From contig NZ_JAMTCP010000026.1 in NCBI RefSeq assembly GCF_024171885.1, forward strand, positions 32,823 to 96,822: a DNA stretch of 64,000 nt, written 5' to 3'. Below the pieces are notes generated by a model. It was not told the DNA's origin, made no database searches, and worked only from the letters and a program-made list of their open reading frames with translations. The position numbers and the translations under genes were made by a program. The first letter of the stretch is position 1. Each line of letters begins with the position of its first letter. Of this stretch, positions 38,183 through 46,425 are shown piece by piece. Source of the DNA: Streptoalloteichus tenebrarius. GTDB lineage: Bacteria; Actinomycetota; Actinomycetes; Mycobacteriales; Pseudonocardiaceae.

Positions 38183-39085
38183 TCACTTGCCGGACTTGTC
38201 CAGCTCCCGCTCCAGCTCGGTGATCTTCTTGTCGATCTCGGCCATCTGCTTCTCGTAGGCCTCCTGGAACCCGGGGATCTCCGGGAACTCGGCGACCTGC
38301 TCGGCCGGCGGCACCGTGACCTCGACCGGCTTGCCCCAGTCGGTGTAGGTGCCGCTGAACTTCGCCTCCATTGGCTTGTCCGCCGTCTTCGGCGCGGGCA
38401 CCGTCATCTCGAACCGGACCGGGAGGTTCTCGGCGTTCACCCAGAAGGTGGTGTGGAAGGCGCCGACACCGGCCTTCTGCAACGCCAGGGCGCCCAGCTT
38501 CTCCATCCGGTCCTTGGCGTTGGCCCGCAGCACCTTCGGGTCGAACTCGACCTCGTAGCGGGTCAGGTCCTGCCCGTCCCGCTTCTCCTGCTCGGTCTTG
38601 AGGATCTTCGCGCCCTTGGGCAGCGACTTCTCGAAGTCCGTCACCTGGGAGACGCTGTCGAACGCCTTGCCCATCATGGCGGCCAGCGGGTTGTTGGACC
38701 TGGTGTCCAGCTTCAGCCACGACTTGCCCGGCTCAAGCTCGTCCGGCCCCTTGACGTAGACCACCTTGTCCTTGGCGAGCATCCGCATCTTCTCCGGGGT
38801 GCCCTTCTCCACGGACTCCACCTGGCAGTCCATGGCCTCGGCGCTCGCCCCGAACGCCACGGAACAGTCACCCGACATCTTCTCGTCGCCGGCGGCCATC
38901 TCGAACCGCATCCGCGCCGAGTTCTTGCCCTGCGTGGCCTGCTTGAAGCCCGCGGACAGCGCCTCGACCGTCTCAGCGGTCCTCGGCTTCGGGGCCTCGG
39001 CCTGCGGAGCGCCGTTGCCACCCCCGCAGCCCACCAGCATCACCGACGCCGCCACACCGGACAGCACGAGACCAGCACGACGCAC
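38183..39085 (-). CDS. LppX/LprG-like lipoprotein
   Basis: A 300-residue exported lipoprotein. The signal peptide ends in the lipobox LVGC with the lipidated Cys at residue 20. The mature part resembles the LppX/LprAFG half-barrel family: KNSARMRFEMAAGDEKMSGDCSVAF, VYVKGPDELEPGKSWLKLD, DLTRYEVEFDPKVL, FHTTFWVNAENLPVRFEM and SGTYTDWGKPVEVTVPPAEQVAE, with beta strands as in LprG folds. In this family some members carry lipids or glycolipids across the periplasm; the ligand here is unknown. The C-terminus ends in a charged helix (EKQMAEIDKKITELERELDK). GTG 39085 has GGGGGA 6-7 bases upstream. Confidence 0.8.
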   Translation of the reverse strand: MRRAGLVLSGVAASVMLVGCGGGNGAPQAEAPKPRTAETVEALSAGFKQATQGKNSARMRFEMAAGDEKMSGDCSVAFGASAEAMDCQVESVEKGTPEKMRMLAKDKVVYVKGPDELEPGKSWLKLDTRSNNPLAAMMGKAFDSVSQVTDFEKSLPKGAKILKTEQEKRDGQDLTRYEVEFDPKVLRANAKDRMEKLGALALQKAGVGAFHTTFWVNAENLPVRFEMTVPAPKTADKPMEAKFSGTYTDWGKPVEVTVPPAEQVAEFPEIPGFQEAYEKQMAEIDKKITELERELDKSGK

Positions 39086-39254
39086 AGCAGTCCCCCTACC
39101 TGTGGTTCCAGGAAACGGACCGCCCCCGACCGGGGCGGCCGTACCCGAAGTATCTCCACACGGGGCAAATCCGTTACCGCCGCTCGCCCCCGCCCGTTCC
39201 CCCCTCCCCCGAAAAACCCTTGACCGTAGCAGCGGGCACCCACAACCTACAGCC

Positions 39255-39854
39255 GTGAATGAACGTGAAATCCGGGCACGGTTCGACAACGAAACCGTCA
39301 CGGTCTACCAGGCCTACGGCCACGAGATCGCCGACCGGGCACTCGCGGCCGGCACCTTCGTGGCCCCGTTCAAGCCGGACCGGATGACCTGGATCAAACC
39401 CTCGTTCCTCTGGATGATGTATCGGTCTGGATGGGCCACGAAATCACAACAGGAACGTGTTCTGGCTATCGACATCACCCACGACGGTCTCCGCTGGGCG
39501 CTGGAGAACTCCTGCCTGAGCCACTATTCCGACCGGGTCCACTCCAGCCATGAGGCATGGCGCGCCCAGCTCGCCGCCAGCCCGGTCCGCGTCCAATGGG
39601 ACCCCGAGCGCGACCTGTGGCTACGCCCGCAACCGCACCGCGCGATCCAGATCGGCCTCGGCCCCGAGGCGAGCCGTCGCTATGTCGACGAATGGATTGT
39701 CCGCATCCGCGACGTCACCCCGCTCGCCCACGAGATCCACGCCCTCGTCCAGGCCGGCGACACCACCACCGCGACCACCCGCCTTCCCCACGAACGCCCA
39801 CTCCTCTCACTGGGTCGCGGTGCCTACCGCGGTTTGGAGATACCGCGGGCGTAA
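39255..39854 (+). CDS. DUF4291-family protein
   Basis: A 199-residue cytosolic protein matching DUF4291: REIRARFDNETVTVYQAYGHEIADRAL at the N-terminus, RMTWIKPSFLWMMYRSGWATK (about residues 47-67), QERVLAIDITHDG, VRVQWDPERDLWL, and RAIQIGLGPEASRRYVDEWIVRIRDVT near 136-163. The family is widespread in bacteria and fungi, and its function is not established. GTG 39255 gives the standard N-terminus (MNEREIRARFD). The 3' end overlaps the convergent gene by 48 bases. Codon usage from 39400 to 39450 is a little more AT-rich than in neighbouring genes. Confidence 0.85.
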   Translation: MNEREIRARFDNETVTVYQAYGHEIADRALAAGTFVAPFKPDRMTWIKPSFLWMMYRSGWATKSQQERVLAIDITHDGLRWALENSCLSHYSDRVHSSHEAWRAQLAASPVRVQWDPERDLWLRPQPHRAIQIGLGPEASRRYVDEWIVRIRDVTPLAHEIHALVQAGDTTTATTRLPHERPLLSLGRGAYRGLEIPRA

Positions 39855-40415
39855 GGCAAGTCCAGCTTTTCCACGCGGCCGTGTGAGCGCACCCCACGCC
39901 TTACCCACCGCAGACCCAAGGGTTTTGATCCAGTTTTCGATCTCCCCACTCACCCCTGAATCGAGGTTCTTCCGACGGAGGAGTCGAAGCCGAACCAGGA
40001 GAGCCTCCGGATCCGCCACGGAGCCGAGCAGGTTCAGCGACGCACACACGATTTTGGGGTTCGCGTCGAGCAGATCTTGGTACGCGACGTCGACCACCTC
40101 GCGCAACGCCGCTTTCCGCGCGGGCAGCACCGGAACGCGGTTTCCGTCCCGGTCGACGACCAGGAGCGACTCATCGGCCGGCTCCGACCACGCGATCTCT
40201 CGCCGAGCCGCGGGGTCGACGTGAAGACGTACGGTCGGGCCTCCCCCGTCGCGCAGGGGATCAGACCGCCCTCCATCCCCAGGTCGTACGGCTGGCACGG
40301 CGGAGCGGCCGCCGCCGCGCTGGGCGCGGTCGCCACCAGGCCCGCCACGGCCACCGTCGCCAGCAACACCGGAGCCGCCGCGCTGGGCGCGGTTGCGCCC
40401 GAACAGTCGCGCCAC
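39807..40415 (-). pseudogene. Secreted protein with two compensating frameshifts
   Basis: The GTG at 40415 follows GGGGGA and begins VARLFGRNR, a good basic signal-peptide start. The hydrophobic signal peptide itself (APVLLATVAVAGLV) and the following PPCQPYDLGMEGGLIPCATG, ARPYV are in a different frame, between about 40400 and 40225. The original frame then resumes with RLHVDPAARREIAWSEPADESLLVVDRDGNRVPVL and ends KNLDSGVSGEIENWIK. The intermediate stretch in the start frame is Gly/Arg-rich with poor third-position GC. A 20-base direct repeat (40311-40330 and 40374-40393) lies in the signal region. It may be a true pseudogene, a base-calling error, or a wrong start. The family is unknown. 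Confidence 0.5.
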
Positions 40416-40537
40416 CTCGGTCCCCCTCGTCCCGCCCGCCCGACGAGCACCGCCGGGCGCGCTCCTCGATACCCCGGACAGGCTCACCGACCAGCCCGTC
40501 CGGAACAAGGAGCCGTAGGGCGTAACGGGGGATGGGG

Positions 40538-41821
40538 TCAGACGCTGGGGGCGAGGCGGGTGGCGGTGGTGATGGCCCGGTCGATCAGGTCACCGTCCCT
40601 GGCGTCGTAGAGGTTGGCCAGGAGCTTGAGGACGACCTTCATGAGCGGGGTCACCGGCAGCCCGTAGCGGGTCGCGGTGCGCATCACCACGGGCTGGCCG
40701 ATGAGCCGGCTGAAGATGTTGCCCAACCGGTAGTAGCCGCCGAACCGCTGACGGAGCGCGGACGGGTAACCGGCAAGCGCGCGCTCCCGGGAGACGCCGT
40801 CGGCCCGGGCCAGCGCGTGCACGACGCACTCGGCGGCCAGCCGCGCCGACTCCATGGCGTAGGCGATGCCCTCCCCGTTGAACGGGTTCACCATGCCGCC
40901 GGCGTCACCGACCAACAGCAGCCCGGAGCGGTAGTGCGGGGTCCGGTTGAAGCCCATGGGGAGCGCGGCGCCACCGACCTTGCCGATGGCGTTCTCCTCG
41001 CGCAGGCCCCACTCCTCGGGCGTGCCGTCCAACCAGGACCGCAGCAGCGCCCGGTAGTCGATCTTGACGTTGCCGGCGGCGGTGTTGAGGCTGCCCAACC
41101 CCACGTTCACGGTGCCGTCGCCCATCCCGAAGATCCACCCGTAGCCGGGCAGCAGCCGGGGCTCGCCGGGCACGGAGCGGTCCCACAGCTCCAGGTGGGA
41201 CTCCAGGAAGTCGTCGTGGGTGCGGGGGCTCGTGTAGTAGCGCCGCACGGCCACGCCCATGGGCCGGTCGTCGCGCTTCTCCAGCCCCACGGACAGCGCC
41301 AGCCGCGCCGAGACGCCGTCGCAGCCGAGCACGAGGGGGGCGCGGTAGGTCACGGGCGCGCGGTCCGGCCCGGTCTTCGCGGTCACGCCCACGACCCGGC
41401 CGGTGCGCTCGTCGGTGACGGCCCCGGTGACGGTGGTGTCCTCCCGTAGCCGCGCTCCGGCCCGCTCCGCGTTGCGGGCGAGCAGCTCGTCGAAGTCCTG
41501 CCGGGGCCGCACCACGCCGTAGGGCGGGAAGCTCGCCAGCTCGGGCCACGGCAGCTCGACGGTCACCCCGCCGGCGATGACCCGCAGGCCGCGGTTGTGC
41601 AGCCAGCCGGCCTCCTCGCGGGTGTCGATGCCGAGGTCGATGAGCTGCTTGACGCCGCGGGGCGTCAGACCGTCGCCGCAGACCTTCTCCCGGGGGAAGG
41701 TGCTCTTCTCCAACAGCAGCACGTCCACCCCGGCCCTGGCCAGGTAGGTCGCGGCGGTCGCGCCGGCCGGACCGGCGCCCACCACGATGACTTCCGCGTC
41801 CTCGCCCGGCCCCCTGCGCAT
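40538..41821 (-). CDS. Geranylgeranyl-reductase-family flavoprotein, probable menaquinone side-chain reductase (MenJ-like)
   Basis: A 427-residue FAD-dependent reductase. The dinucleotide fold VIVVGAGPAGATAATYLARAG (about residues 11-31), the CGDGLTPRGVKQL motif after it, RQDFDELLARNAERAG, PLVLGCDGVSARLA and the FAD-ribose motif LLVGDAGGMVNPFNGEGIAYAMESARLA near 312-340 define the family. In mycobacteria the homologue MenJ saturates one double bond of the menaquinone isoprenoid tail. The neighbours menG (170 bases upstream, same strand) and polyprenyl synthase support that role. ATG 41821 follows GGGAGG. A TTGTGA-N6-TCACGA dyad lies about 100 bases upstream. Confidence 0.85.
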   Translation of the reverse strand: MRRGPGEDAEVIVVGAGPAGATAATYLARAGVDVLLLEKSTFPREKVCGDGLTPRGVKQLIDLGIDTREEAGWLHNRGLRVIAGGVTVELPWPELASFPPYGVVRPRQDFDELLARNAERAGARLREDTTVTGAVTDERTGRVVGVTAKTGPDRAPVTYRAPLVLGCDGVSARLALSVGLEKRDDRPMGVAVRRYYTSPRTHDDFLESHLELWDRSVPGEPRLLPGYGWIFGMGDGTVNVGLGSLNTAAGNVKIDYRALLRSWLDGTPEEWGLREENAIGKVGGAALPMGFNRTPHYRSGLLLVGDAGGMVNPFNGEGIAYAMESARLAAECVVHALARADGVSRERALAGYPSALRQRFGGYYRLGNIFSRLIGQPVVMRTATRYGLPVTPLMKVVLKLLANLYDARDGDLIDRAITTATRLAPSV

Positions 41822-41917
41822 CGCGCCTCCCTCTCTCGCGGGCCCCACGTCCGCGGGGTACCCACGTCGGGCCGGCGTCCACGGTGGGACGAGCACGTGC
41901 CGCACCCGAACGCCGAC

Positions 41918-41935
41918 TTGTGAACGCTTTCACGA
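41918..41935. promoter_or_regulatory. Rex- or Crp-type operator upstream of the MenJ-like gene (site C)
   Basis: TTGTGAACGCTTTCACGA, 97 bases before the MenJ-like start. It is nearly identical to site A at nuoA, with the same TTGTGAA and TTCACGA half-sites. A shared regulator (Rex favoured, Crp possible) would couple quinone modification to complex I expression. Confidence 0.6.
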
Positions 41936-41990
41936 AGTCCCTGGCGCCGGAGTTTAGCGATCCTCACATCTGACCGGGACGCGGTCGCCG

Positions 41991-42737
41991 TCACTCCGCG
42001 GCGGGCCGCCCGGCCTTCCCCGCGTCGCCCTGTCCCTCCGCCGGGGCGGCCGGCTCCGGCTTGACCGCCCGGTGGAGGGCCACCGAACCGCCCATCAGGT
42101 TCCGCCACGCCACGTCCCGCCACCCGGCGGCGTGAATGATCTCCGCCAGCTCCCGCTGCGCCGGCCACTCGGCGATCGACTCGGTGAGGTAGGCGTACGC
42201 CTCCTGGTTCGAGGTGACGATCCCGGCGACCCACGGCAGCAGCTTCAGGTAGATCTGGTAGCTCCAGCGGAACGGCTGCCAGGTCGGGCGGGAGAACTCG
42301 CAGACCACCATGCGGCCGCCGGGCCGCGTCACCCGCGCCATCTCGCGCAGCGCCGCCTCGGTGTCCACCACGTTGCGCAGCCCGAAGGAGATGGTCACCG
42401 CGTCGAAGCTCTCGTCGGCGAACGGCAGGTGCAGGGCGTCCGCCGCCACCATCGGCACGCCGCGGTGCCGCCCCTGCTCCAGCATGCCGAGGGAGAAGTC
42501 CGCGGCCACGCACCAGGCCCCGGAGTGGGCCAGCTCGACGGTGGACACGGCGGTGCCGGCGGCCAGGTCCAGCACGCGCTCGCCCGGCTGGAGGTCCAAC
42601 GCCCGGTGGGTCCTGGTCCGCCACCGCCGGTCCTGCCCGAAGGAGATGACCGTGTTGGCGAGGTCGTACCGCCGCGCGATGTCGTCGAACATCGCGGCGA
42701 CCTCACGCGGGTCCTTGTCCAAGTCCGCCCTGACCAC
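41991..42737 (-). CDS. menG: Demethylmenaquinone methyltransferase
   Basis: A 248-residue SAM-dependent methyltransferase of the UbiE/MenG type, which performs the last step of menaquinone synthesis. N-terminal [24 protein letters not shown], the SAM-binding motif [16 protein letters not shown] (about residues 55-70), [18 protein letters not shown] (about 107-124, the UbiE signature region) and [27 protein letters not shown] are all characteristic. The last 25 residues are a proline/alanine tail. GTG 42737 gives the standard N-terminus. It lies upstream of the MenJ-like gene on the same strand, with the TTGTGA dyad between them, so each may have its own promoter. Confidence 0.93.
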   Translation of the reverse strand: MVRADLDKDPREVAAMFDDIARRYDLANTVISFGQDRRWRTRTHRALDLQPGERVLDLAAGTAVSTVELAHSGAWCVAADFSLGMLEQGRHRGVPMVAADALHLPFADESFDAVTISFGLRNVVDTEAALREMARVTRPGGRMVVCEFSRPTWQPFRWSYQIYLKLLPWVAGIVTSNQEAYAYLTESIAEWPAQRELAEIIHAAGWRDVAWRNLMGGSVALHRAVKPEPAAPAEGQGDAGKAGRPAAE

Positions 42738-42926
42738 CCTCGCAGCCTACGACCGCGCCGGAACCGGGTCGAAGCTGGCCGGTGGCGGCCAGGACCCCGG
42801 CGCGCGCGGCGTCCGCCCGACGCCGGCGTGACGGCGGGCGGAACGGCGGGCCAACACCCGCCTCCGCGACGGCAATTCACTTCGGTGTCGCGTCGCGGAC
42901 ACCCGCGAGGGTCATCCTTGGGAGGC

Positions 42927-43820
42927 ATGACCGCCCTGTTCTCCCGTCCGGCCCCGCCCGTCGACCCGGTTCTGGTCTCACGGGCCCTCGAGGTCGCCGG
43001 GCGACTGGCCAACGACGCGGCCGACGTGATCTCCGCGACCGCGGGGCGCGGCGCGCGGCCGGGCCTGAAGGAAACGCCGTTCGACTGGGTGACCGACACC
43101 GGCCGCACCCTGGAACGCCACACCCGACGGGTGCTCACCAGCGAGTTCGACATCCCGATCGTGTGCGAGGGGTTCGGCGTCGAGCCCCCGCCGGTGGCCG
43201 ACGGGGCCTCGCCGTTCCGCTGGCTGGTGGACCCGGTCGACGGCACGTCGAACTACCTCGCGGGCCTGCCGTGGTGCGCCTACAGCCTGGCCCTCGTCGA
43301 CGCGCACGGCCCGGTGGTGGGGGTCGTCGCCGACCCGTACCGCGCGCAGATCTACGCCGCCGCGCGGGGCAGGGGGATGCGGGCGAACGGCACGCCGGTC
43401 CGGCTCCAGGGCAACGCCGAGGCACGGGGCGGCATCGTCTGCGCGGAGCTGACCCGCGGCCGGTTCTGGCCGGGCATGGACACGTTCACCGAGCGCGCCG
43501 CGGCGGCCCACTGCGCCGTGCGCGTCCTCGGCTCGGCCGCGCTCGCGGTCACGCAGGTAGCCCTGGGCCACGCCGTGGGCGCGGTGCTGGACGACTACCA
43601 CGAGTGGGACGTGGCCGGCGGGCTCGGACTCGCCCTGGAGTCCGGCGCGGTCGTCCTCAACCGCGACGGCGAGGCCGACCCGATGCCGCGCGACGGGCTC
43701 CTGGTCGCCGCGCCCGAGGTGGCCGCGCGGGTCCTCGACTGGTGGCGGGCGGCGGAGGACGGGGCGCGGCGCGACCCCGGCGGGCCGAGCCTGCCCCGTC
43801 AGGTCAAGGCGCTGCCCTGA
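42927..43820 (+). CDS. Inositol-monophosphatase-family phosphatase
   Basis: A 297-residue Mg-dependent sugar/inositol phosphatase-like protein. The first metal motif WLVDPVDGTSNYLAGLPWCAYSLAL (about residues 97-121) is intact and the second reads HEWDVAGGLGLALESGAVVL near 226-245. The upstream Glu pair normally seen as 'GEE' is CEGFG here, a change at one metal-site position. Family substrates include inositol-1-phosphate, histidinol phosphate and fructose-1,6-bisphosphate, and this branch cannot be placed without a tree. ATG 42927 has GGGAGG just upstream. It is divergent from menG. Confidence 0.85.
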   Translation: MTALFSRPAPPVDPVLVSRALEVAGRLANDAADVISATAGRGARPGLKETPFDWVTDTGRTLERHTRRVLTSEFDIPIVCEGFGVEPPPVADGASPFRWLVDPVDGTSNYLAGLPWCAYSLALVDAHGPVVGVVADPYRAQIYAAARGRGMRANGTPVRLQGNAEARGGIVCAELTRGRFWPGMDTFTERAAAAHCAVRVLGSAALAVTQVALGHAVGAVLDDYHEWDVAGGLGLALESGAVVLNRDGEADPMPRDGLLVAAPEVAARVLDWWRAAEDGARRDPGGPSLPRQVKALP

Positions 43821-44005
43821 CGGCCTGGCACCGTGCCCTGGCACCATGCCGCCGGGTGATTGTCGCCGTGTGATTGTCGCCGTGCGCTTGTCGCAGTGGG
43901 CGGGCCGGTCCTGGGGGTGTTGATGCCGGACACCACGCGGACACGCGGCAGTGGCTCGCGCCTCGGGGAGCGAGGACGCATTTCTTTTGATCTGTACAGG
44001 GTTTA

Positions 44006-44052
44006 GTAAGGGGGAACCCCCCATTTCCAGCATCTCGCGCAGCACTGACAGT
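44006..44052. repeat. Intergenic repeat element, copy 1
   Basis: Begins AGTAAGGGGGAACCCCCCA and ends CTGACAG. Aligned with copy 2, the two ends are almost identical while the middle varies at several positions, so the ends look conserved. GGGGG/CCCCC makes a tight dyad. Confidence 0.7.
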
Positions 44053-44282
44053 TTCGGTCCTGATGAGCGGCCTCGGCTGGGTGAAGTCGGCGGGCGAGAG
44101 GAGTTGAGCGCCCAGAGACTGCCGGACCGGTGGGGGTCGATGAAGATCTCCTGATCGCCAGCACCCATGGGCGCGTTCCGGTCCGCGACCCTCTCCCCTG
44201 TCCCTGTCTGTCTTCTGTGGACGAAGTACGTAGTCCTTTGTGGACACTGGCGCCGGCCCTCGCGCGCGACTACAGCGCTGAA

Positions 44283-44326
44283 GTAAGGGGGACCCCCACT
44301 TCTAACGTCTCACGGAGGTCTGACAG
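44283..44326. repeat. Intergenic repeat element, copy 2
   Basis: Begins AGTAAGGGGGACCCCCACTT and ends CTGACAG, same orientation as copy 1 and 277 bases from it. Here GAAGT before and ACTTC after the G/C tract also pair, extending the dyad. A related G5/C5 dyad with preceding GTTACTT lies at the end of the window (63977-63992). Confidence 0.7.
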
Positions 44327-44478
44327 AAAGGCCGGCGCGGAACACGTCCGAGGCACTGGAGGGCCGGGAAATCACCCACCCGGTGACATGACGGCTCCGC
44401 TGGCCTGCCGGGCCAGTCACCGGCAGGCCCGCTGGCAGTTGCCTGCGCCGTCCCCGCGAGGAGCAAACAGACGCGGCT

Positions 44479-44514
44479 CCGCCGTTCTACACAGCCCGGC
44501 TGGCAGAACGGCGG
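44479..44514 (-). terminator. paa operon terminator
   Basis: Perfect 10-base stem CCGCCGTTCT (44479-44488) with AGAACGGCGG (44505-44514) and a 16-base loop, 31 bases past the paaE stop. Confidence 0.75.
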
Positions 44515-44544
44515 AACCGGCCCCGGAGGGAGGCGCTCGCCGGC

Positions 44545-45642
44545 TCAGGCGTCGTAGTCCACGACCACCCGTTCGGTGACCGGGAGCGACTGGCAGGTGA
44601 GGACGAAACCCGCCGCGACCTCGTGGTCCTCCAGCGCGTAGTTGCGTCGCATGCGCACCTCGCCCTCCACCAGGCGCGCCCGACAGGTGCCGCACACGCC
44701 GCCCTTGCACGCGAACGGCAGGTCGGCCCGCACGCGTTGGGCGGCGTCGAGGATGGGTGTGCTCCTCGGCAGCGTGAGCGCGGTCTCCCTGCCCTCCAGG
44801 AGGACGACCACCTCGCTCGCTGGTCCGTCCACTGTGGACTGCTCGTCGTGCCGGACCGGCTCCGGCGGAGGCTCGTCCACGTAGAACAGCTCGTGGTGGA
44901 CCCGCTCCCTCGGCACGCCGCGCTCGGCGAGCACCGCCTCGGCGTCCCGCACCATGCCGTACGGCCCGCACAGCCACCACTCGTCCACGTCGGCCGCGGG
45001 CACCACCGTGGCGAACAGGCGCCGCAGGCGGTCCGCGTCCAGCCGCCCCGAGAACAGCTCGACGTCCCTGGGCTCCCGCGACAGGACGTGCACGAGCTGG
45101 AGCCGCGACCGGTACCGGTCCTTCAGGTCGGCCAGCTCCTCGGCGAACATCACGGTGTCCGTGCGGCGGTTCCCGTACAGCAGGGTGACGCGGTTCCCCT
45201 CGTTCGCGGCCAGCACGCTGGAGACGATGGACAGCACCGGGGTGATGCCCGACCCCGCGGCGACGAGGCAGTGGTGGGCCGGCGCGTCGAGGTCGGGGCA
45301 GAACCCGCCCAGCGGCGGCAGGACCTCCACGACGTCGCCCGGCCGCACCGAGTCGACCAGCCACTCCGAGAACAACCCGCCCTCGACGCGGCGCACCCCG
45401 ATCCTCGGCGCGGCCCCCACGGGCGCGCAGATCGAGTAGGAGCGGCGCTCCTCGCGGCCGTCGACCCGGCGGCGCAGCGTCAGGTACTGCCCGGCGCGGA
45501 AGTCGAAGTCCCCGGCCAGCTCGGCGGGCACGTCGAAGGTCACGGCGACGGCGTCCGCGCACAGGCGGTCCACCCCGGCCACGGTCAGCTCGTGGAAGGT
45601 CGACCGGCGGGCGGGGCGGCGGGTCAGCGTGGGCGCGGCCAC
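44545..45642 (-). CDS. paaE: Phenylacetyl-CoA epoxidase reductase subunit
   Basis: A 365-residue reductase delivering electrons from NADPH to the PaaABC monooxygenase. The N-terminal FAD domain has AGQYLTLRRRVDGREERRSYSIC (RxYS motif near residue 66). The NAD(P) domain has LVAAGSGITPVLSIV and VTLLYGNRRTDTVMFAEEL. The C-terminal plant-type 2Fe-2S domain has CKGGVCGTCRARL and VLTCQ (C-x4-C-x2-C ... C). All cofactor sites are intact. The GTG at 45642 directly follows the paaD stop (TGAGTG). It is the last gene of the paaABCDE operon, before a terminator at 44479. Confidence 0.96.
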   Translation of the reverse strand: MAAPTLTRRPARRSTFHELTVAGVDRLCADAVAVTFDVPAELAGDFDFRAGQYLTLRRRVDGREERRSYSICAPVGAAPRIGVRRVEGGLFSEWLVDSVRPGDVVEVLPPLGGFCPDLDAPAHHCLVAAGSGITPVLSIVSSVLAANEGNRVTLLYGNRRTDTVMFAEELADLKDRYRSRLQLVHVLSREPRDVELFSGRLDADRLRRLFATVVPAADVDEWWLCGPYGMVRDAEAVLAERGVPRERVHHELFYVDEPPPEPVRHDEQSTVDGPASEVVVLLEGRETALTLPRSTPILDAAQRVRADLPFACKGGVCGTCRARLVEGEVRMRRNYALEDHEVAAGFVLTCQSLPVTERVVVDYDA

Positions 45643-46425
45643 TCAGATCTCCTTCACGTGCTCGAAGGGCTCCCGGCAGTCCTGGCAGCGACGCAGCGCC
45701 TTGCACGCGGTGGCCCCGAACCGGGACAGCTCGACGGTGTTCGGCGAGCCGCACCGGGGGCACGGCACGGTGGCCGACGGCGGGTCGAGGCGCAGCGGGA
45801 CCGGGCCGGCCGCCCGGGGGCCGAGGCGGGCCGGCGGCGCGATGCCGTGTTCGGCGAGCTTGCGCCGCCCCTCCTCGCTGATCCAGTCGGTGGTCCACGC
45901 GGGACTCAGCGCCGTGCGGACCTCCGCGTCGGGGAAGCCCTCCGCGGCGAGGCGGGACCGCAGGTCGGCGCGCATCTCGTCGAGCGCGGGGCACCCCGAG
46001 TAGGTGGGCGTGATCGTGACGACGACCCGTCCCGCCTCGGCGCAGACGCCCCGCAGGACCCCGAGGTCGGCGAGCGTGAGCACCGGCAGCTCGGGGTCGC
46101 GCACCTGTTCGGCGACGAGCCGCGCCCGTTCCACGTCCTCGACGGACAACCCGGAAGACGCAGCGGACACAGACGGTCCGTGTGACACAGAGGACACACA
46201 CGGCTCAATCGGCCCGTCCGACACAGAGGACGCAGACGACACAACCGGCCCGTCCGATACAGATGACACAGAGGACACAATCGGCCCGTCCGACACAGAT
46301 GGCGCAGACGACGCGGACAACCCAGCCGGCACGGTCGACCCGGCCGGGCCAGACGACGGGGACCGCGCGGACCGCGCGGACCGCGCAGTCGACGAGGGCG
46401 GTTCGGGCGGAGCCATCGTCCTCAC
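45643..46425 (-). CDS. paaD: Phenylacetyl-CoA epoxidase maturation protein PaaD with repeat-expanded N-terminus
   Basis: A 260-residue protein, about 90 residues longer than most PaaD. The MIP18/SufT-like domain begins near residue 92: RARLVAEQVRDPELPVLTLADLGVLRGV, TPTYSGCPALDEMRADL, and the zinc-ribbon end has CPRCG and CQDCREPFEHVKEI. PaaD aids iron-centre assembly in the epoxidase. Residues about 35-85 are a Ser-rich run of four 12-residue repeats (SVSDGPIVSS-like), encoded by four 36-base units at 46174-46317. GTG 46425 overlaps the paaC stop (GTGA); ATG 46416 with GAGG ahead, or internal GTGs after the repeats, are alternatives. Confidence 0.9.
   Translation of the reverse strand: MRTMAPPEPPSSTARSARSARSPSSGPAGSTVPAGLSASSAPSVSDGPIVSSVSSVSDGPVVSSASSVSDGPIEPCVSSVSHGPSVSAASSGLSVEDVERARLVAEQVRDPELPVLTLADLGVLRGVCAEAGRVVVTITPTYSGCPALDEMRADLRSRLAAEGFPDAEVRTALSPAWTTDWISEEGRRKLAEHGIAPPARLGPRAAGPVPLRLDPPSATVPCPRCGSPNTVELSRFGATACKALRRCQDCREPFEHVKEI

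Larger units (their letters stand above)
43821..44478. other. Gap with a duplicated conserved element
   Basis: A 658-base non-coding region with islands of lower GC (43975-44015, 44190-44240). It contains two diverged copies of a ~45-base element (44006-44052 and 44283-44326). No gene with family resemblance or ribosome site is visible on either strand. Confidence 0.6.

Noticed and set aside
44479..44514. Inverted repeat after paaE as an insertion-sequence end
   Set aside because: Stem-loop position and size suit a terminator, and no transposase or target duplication is present.
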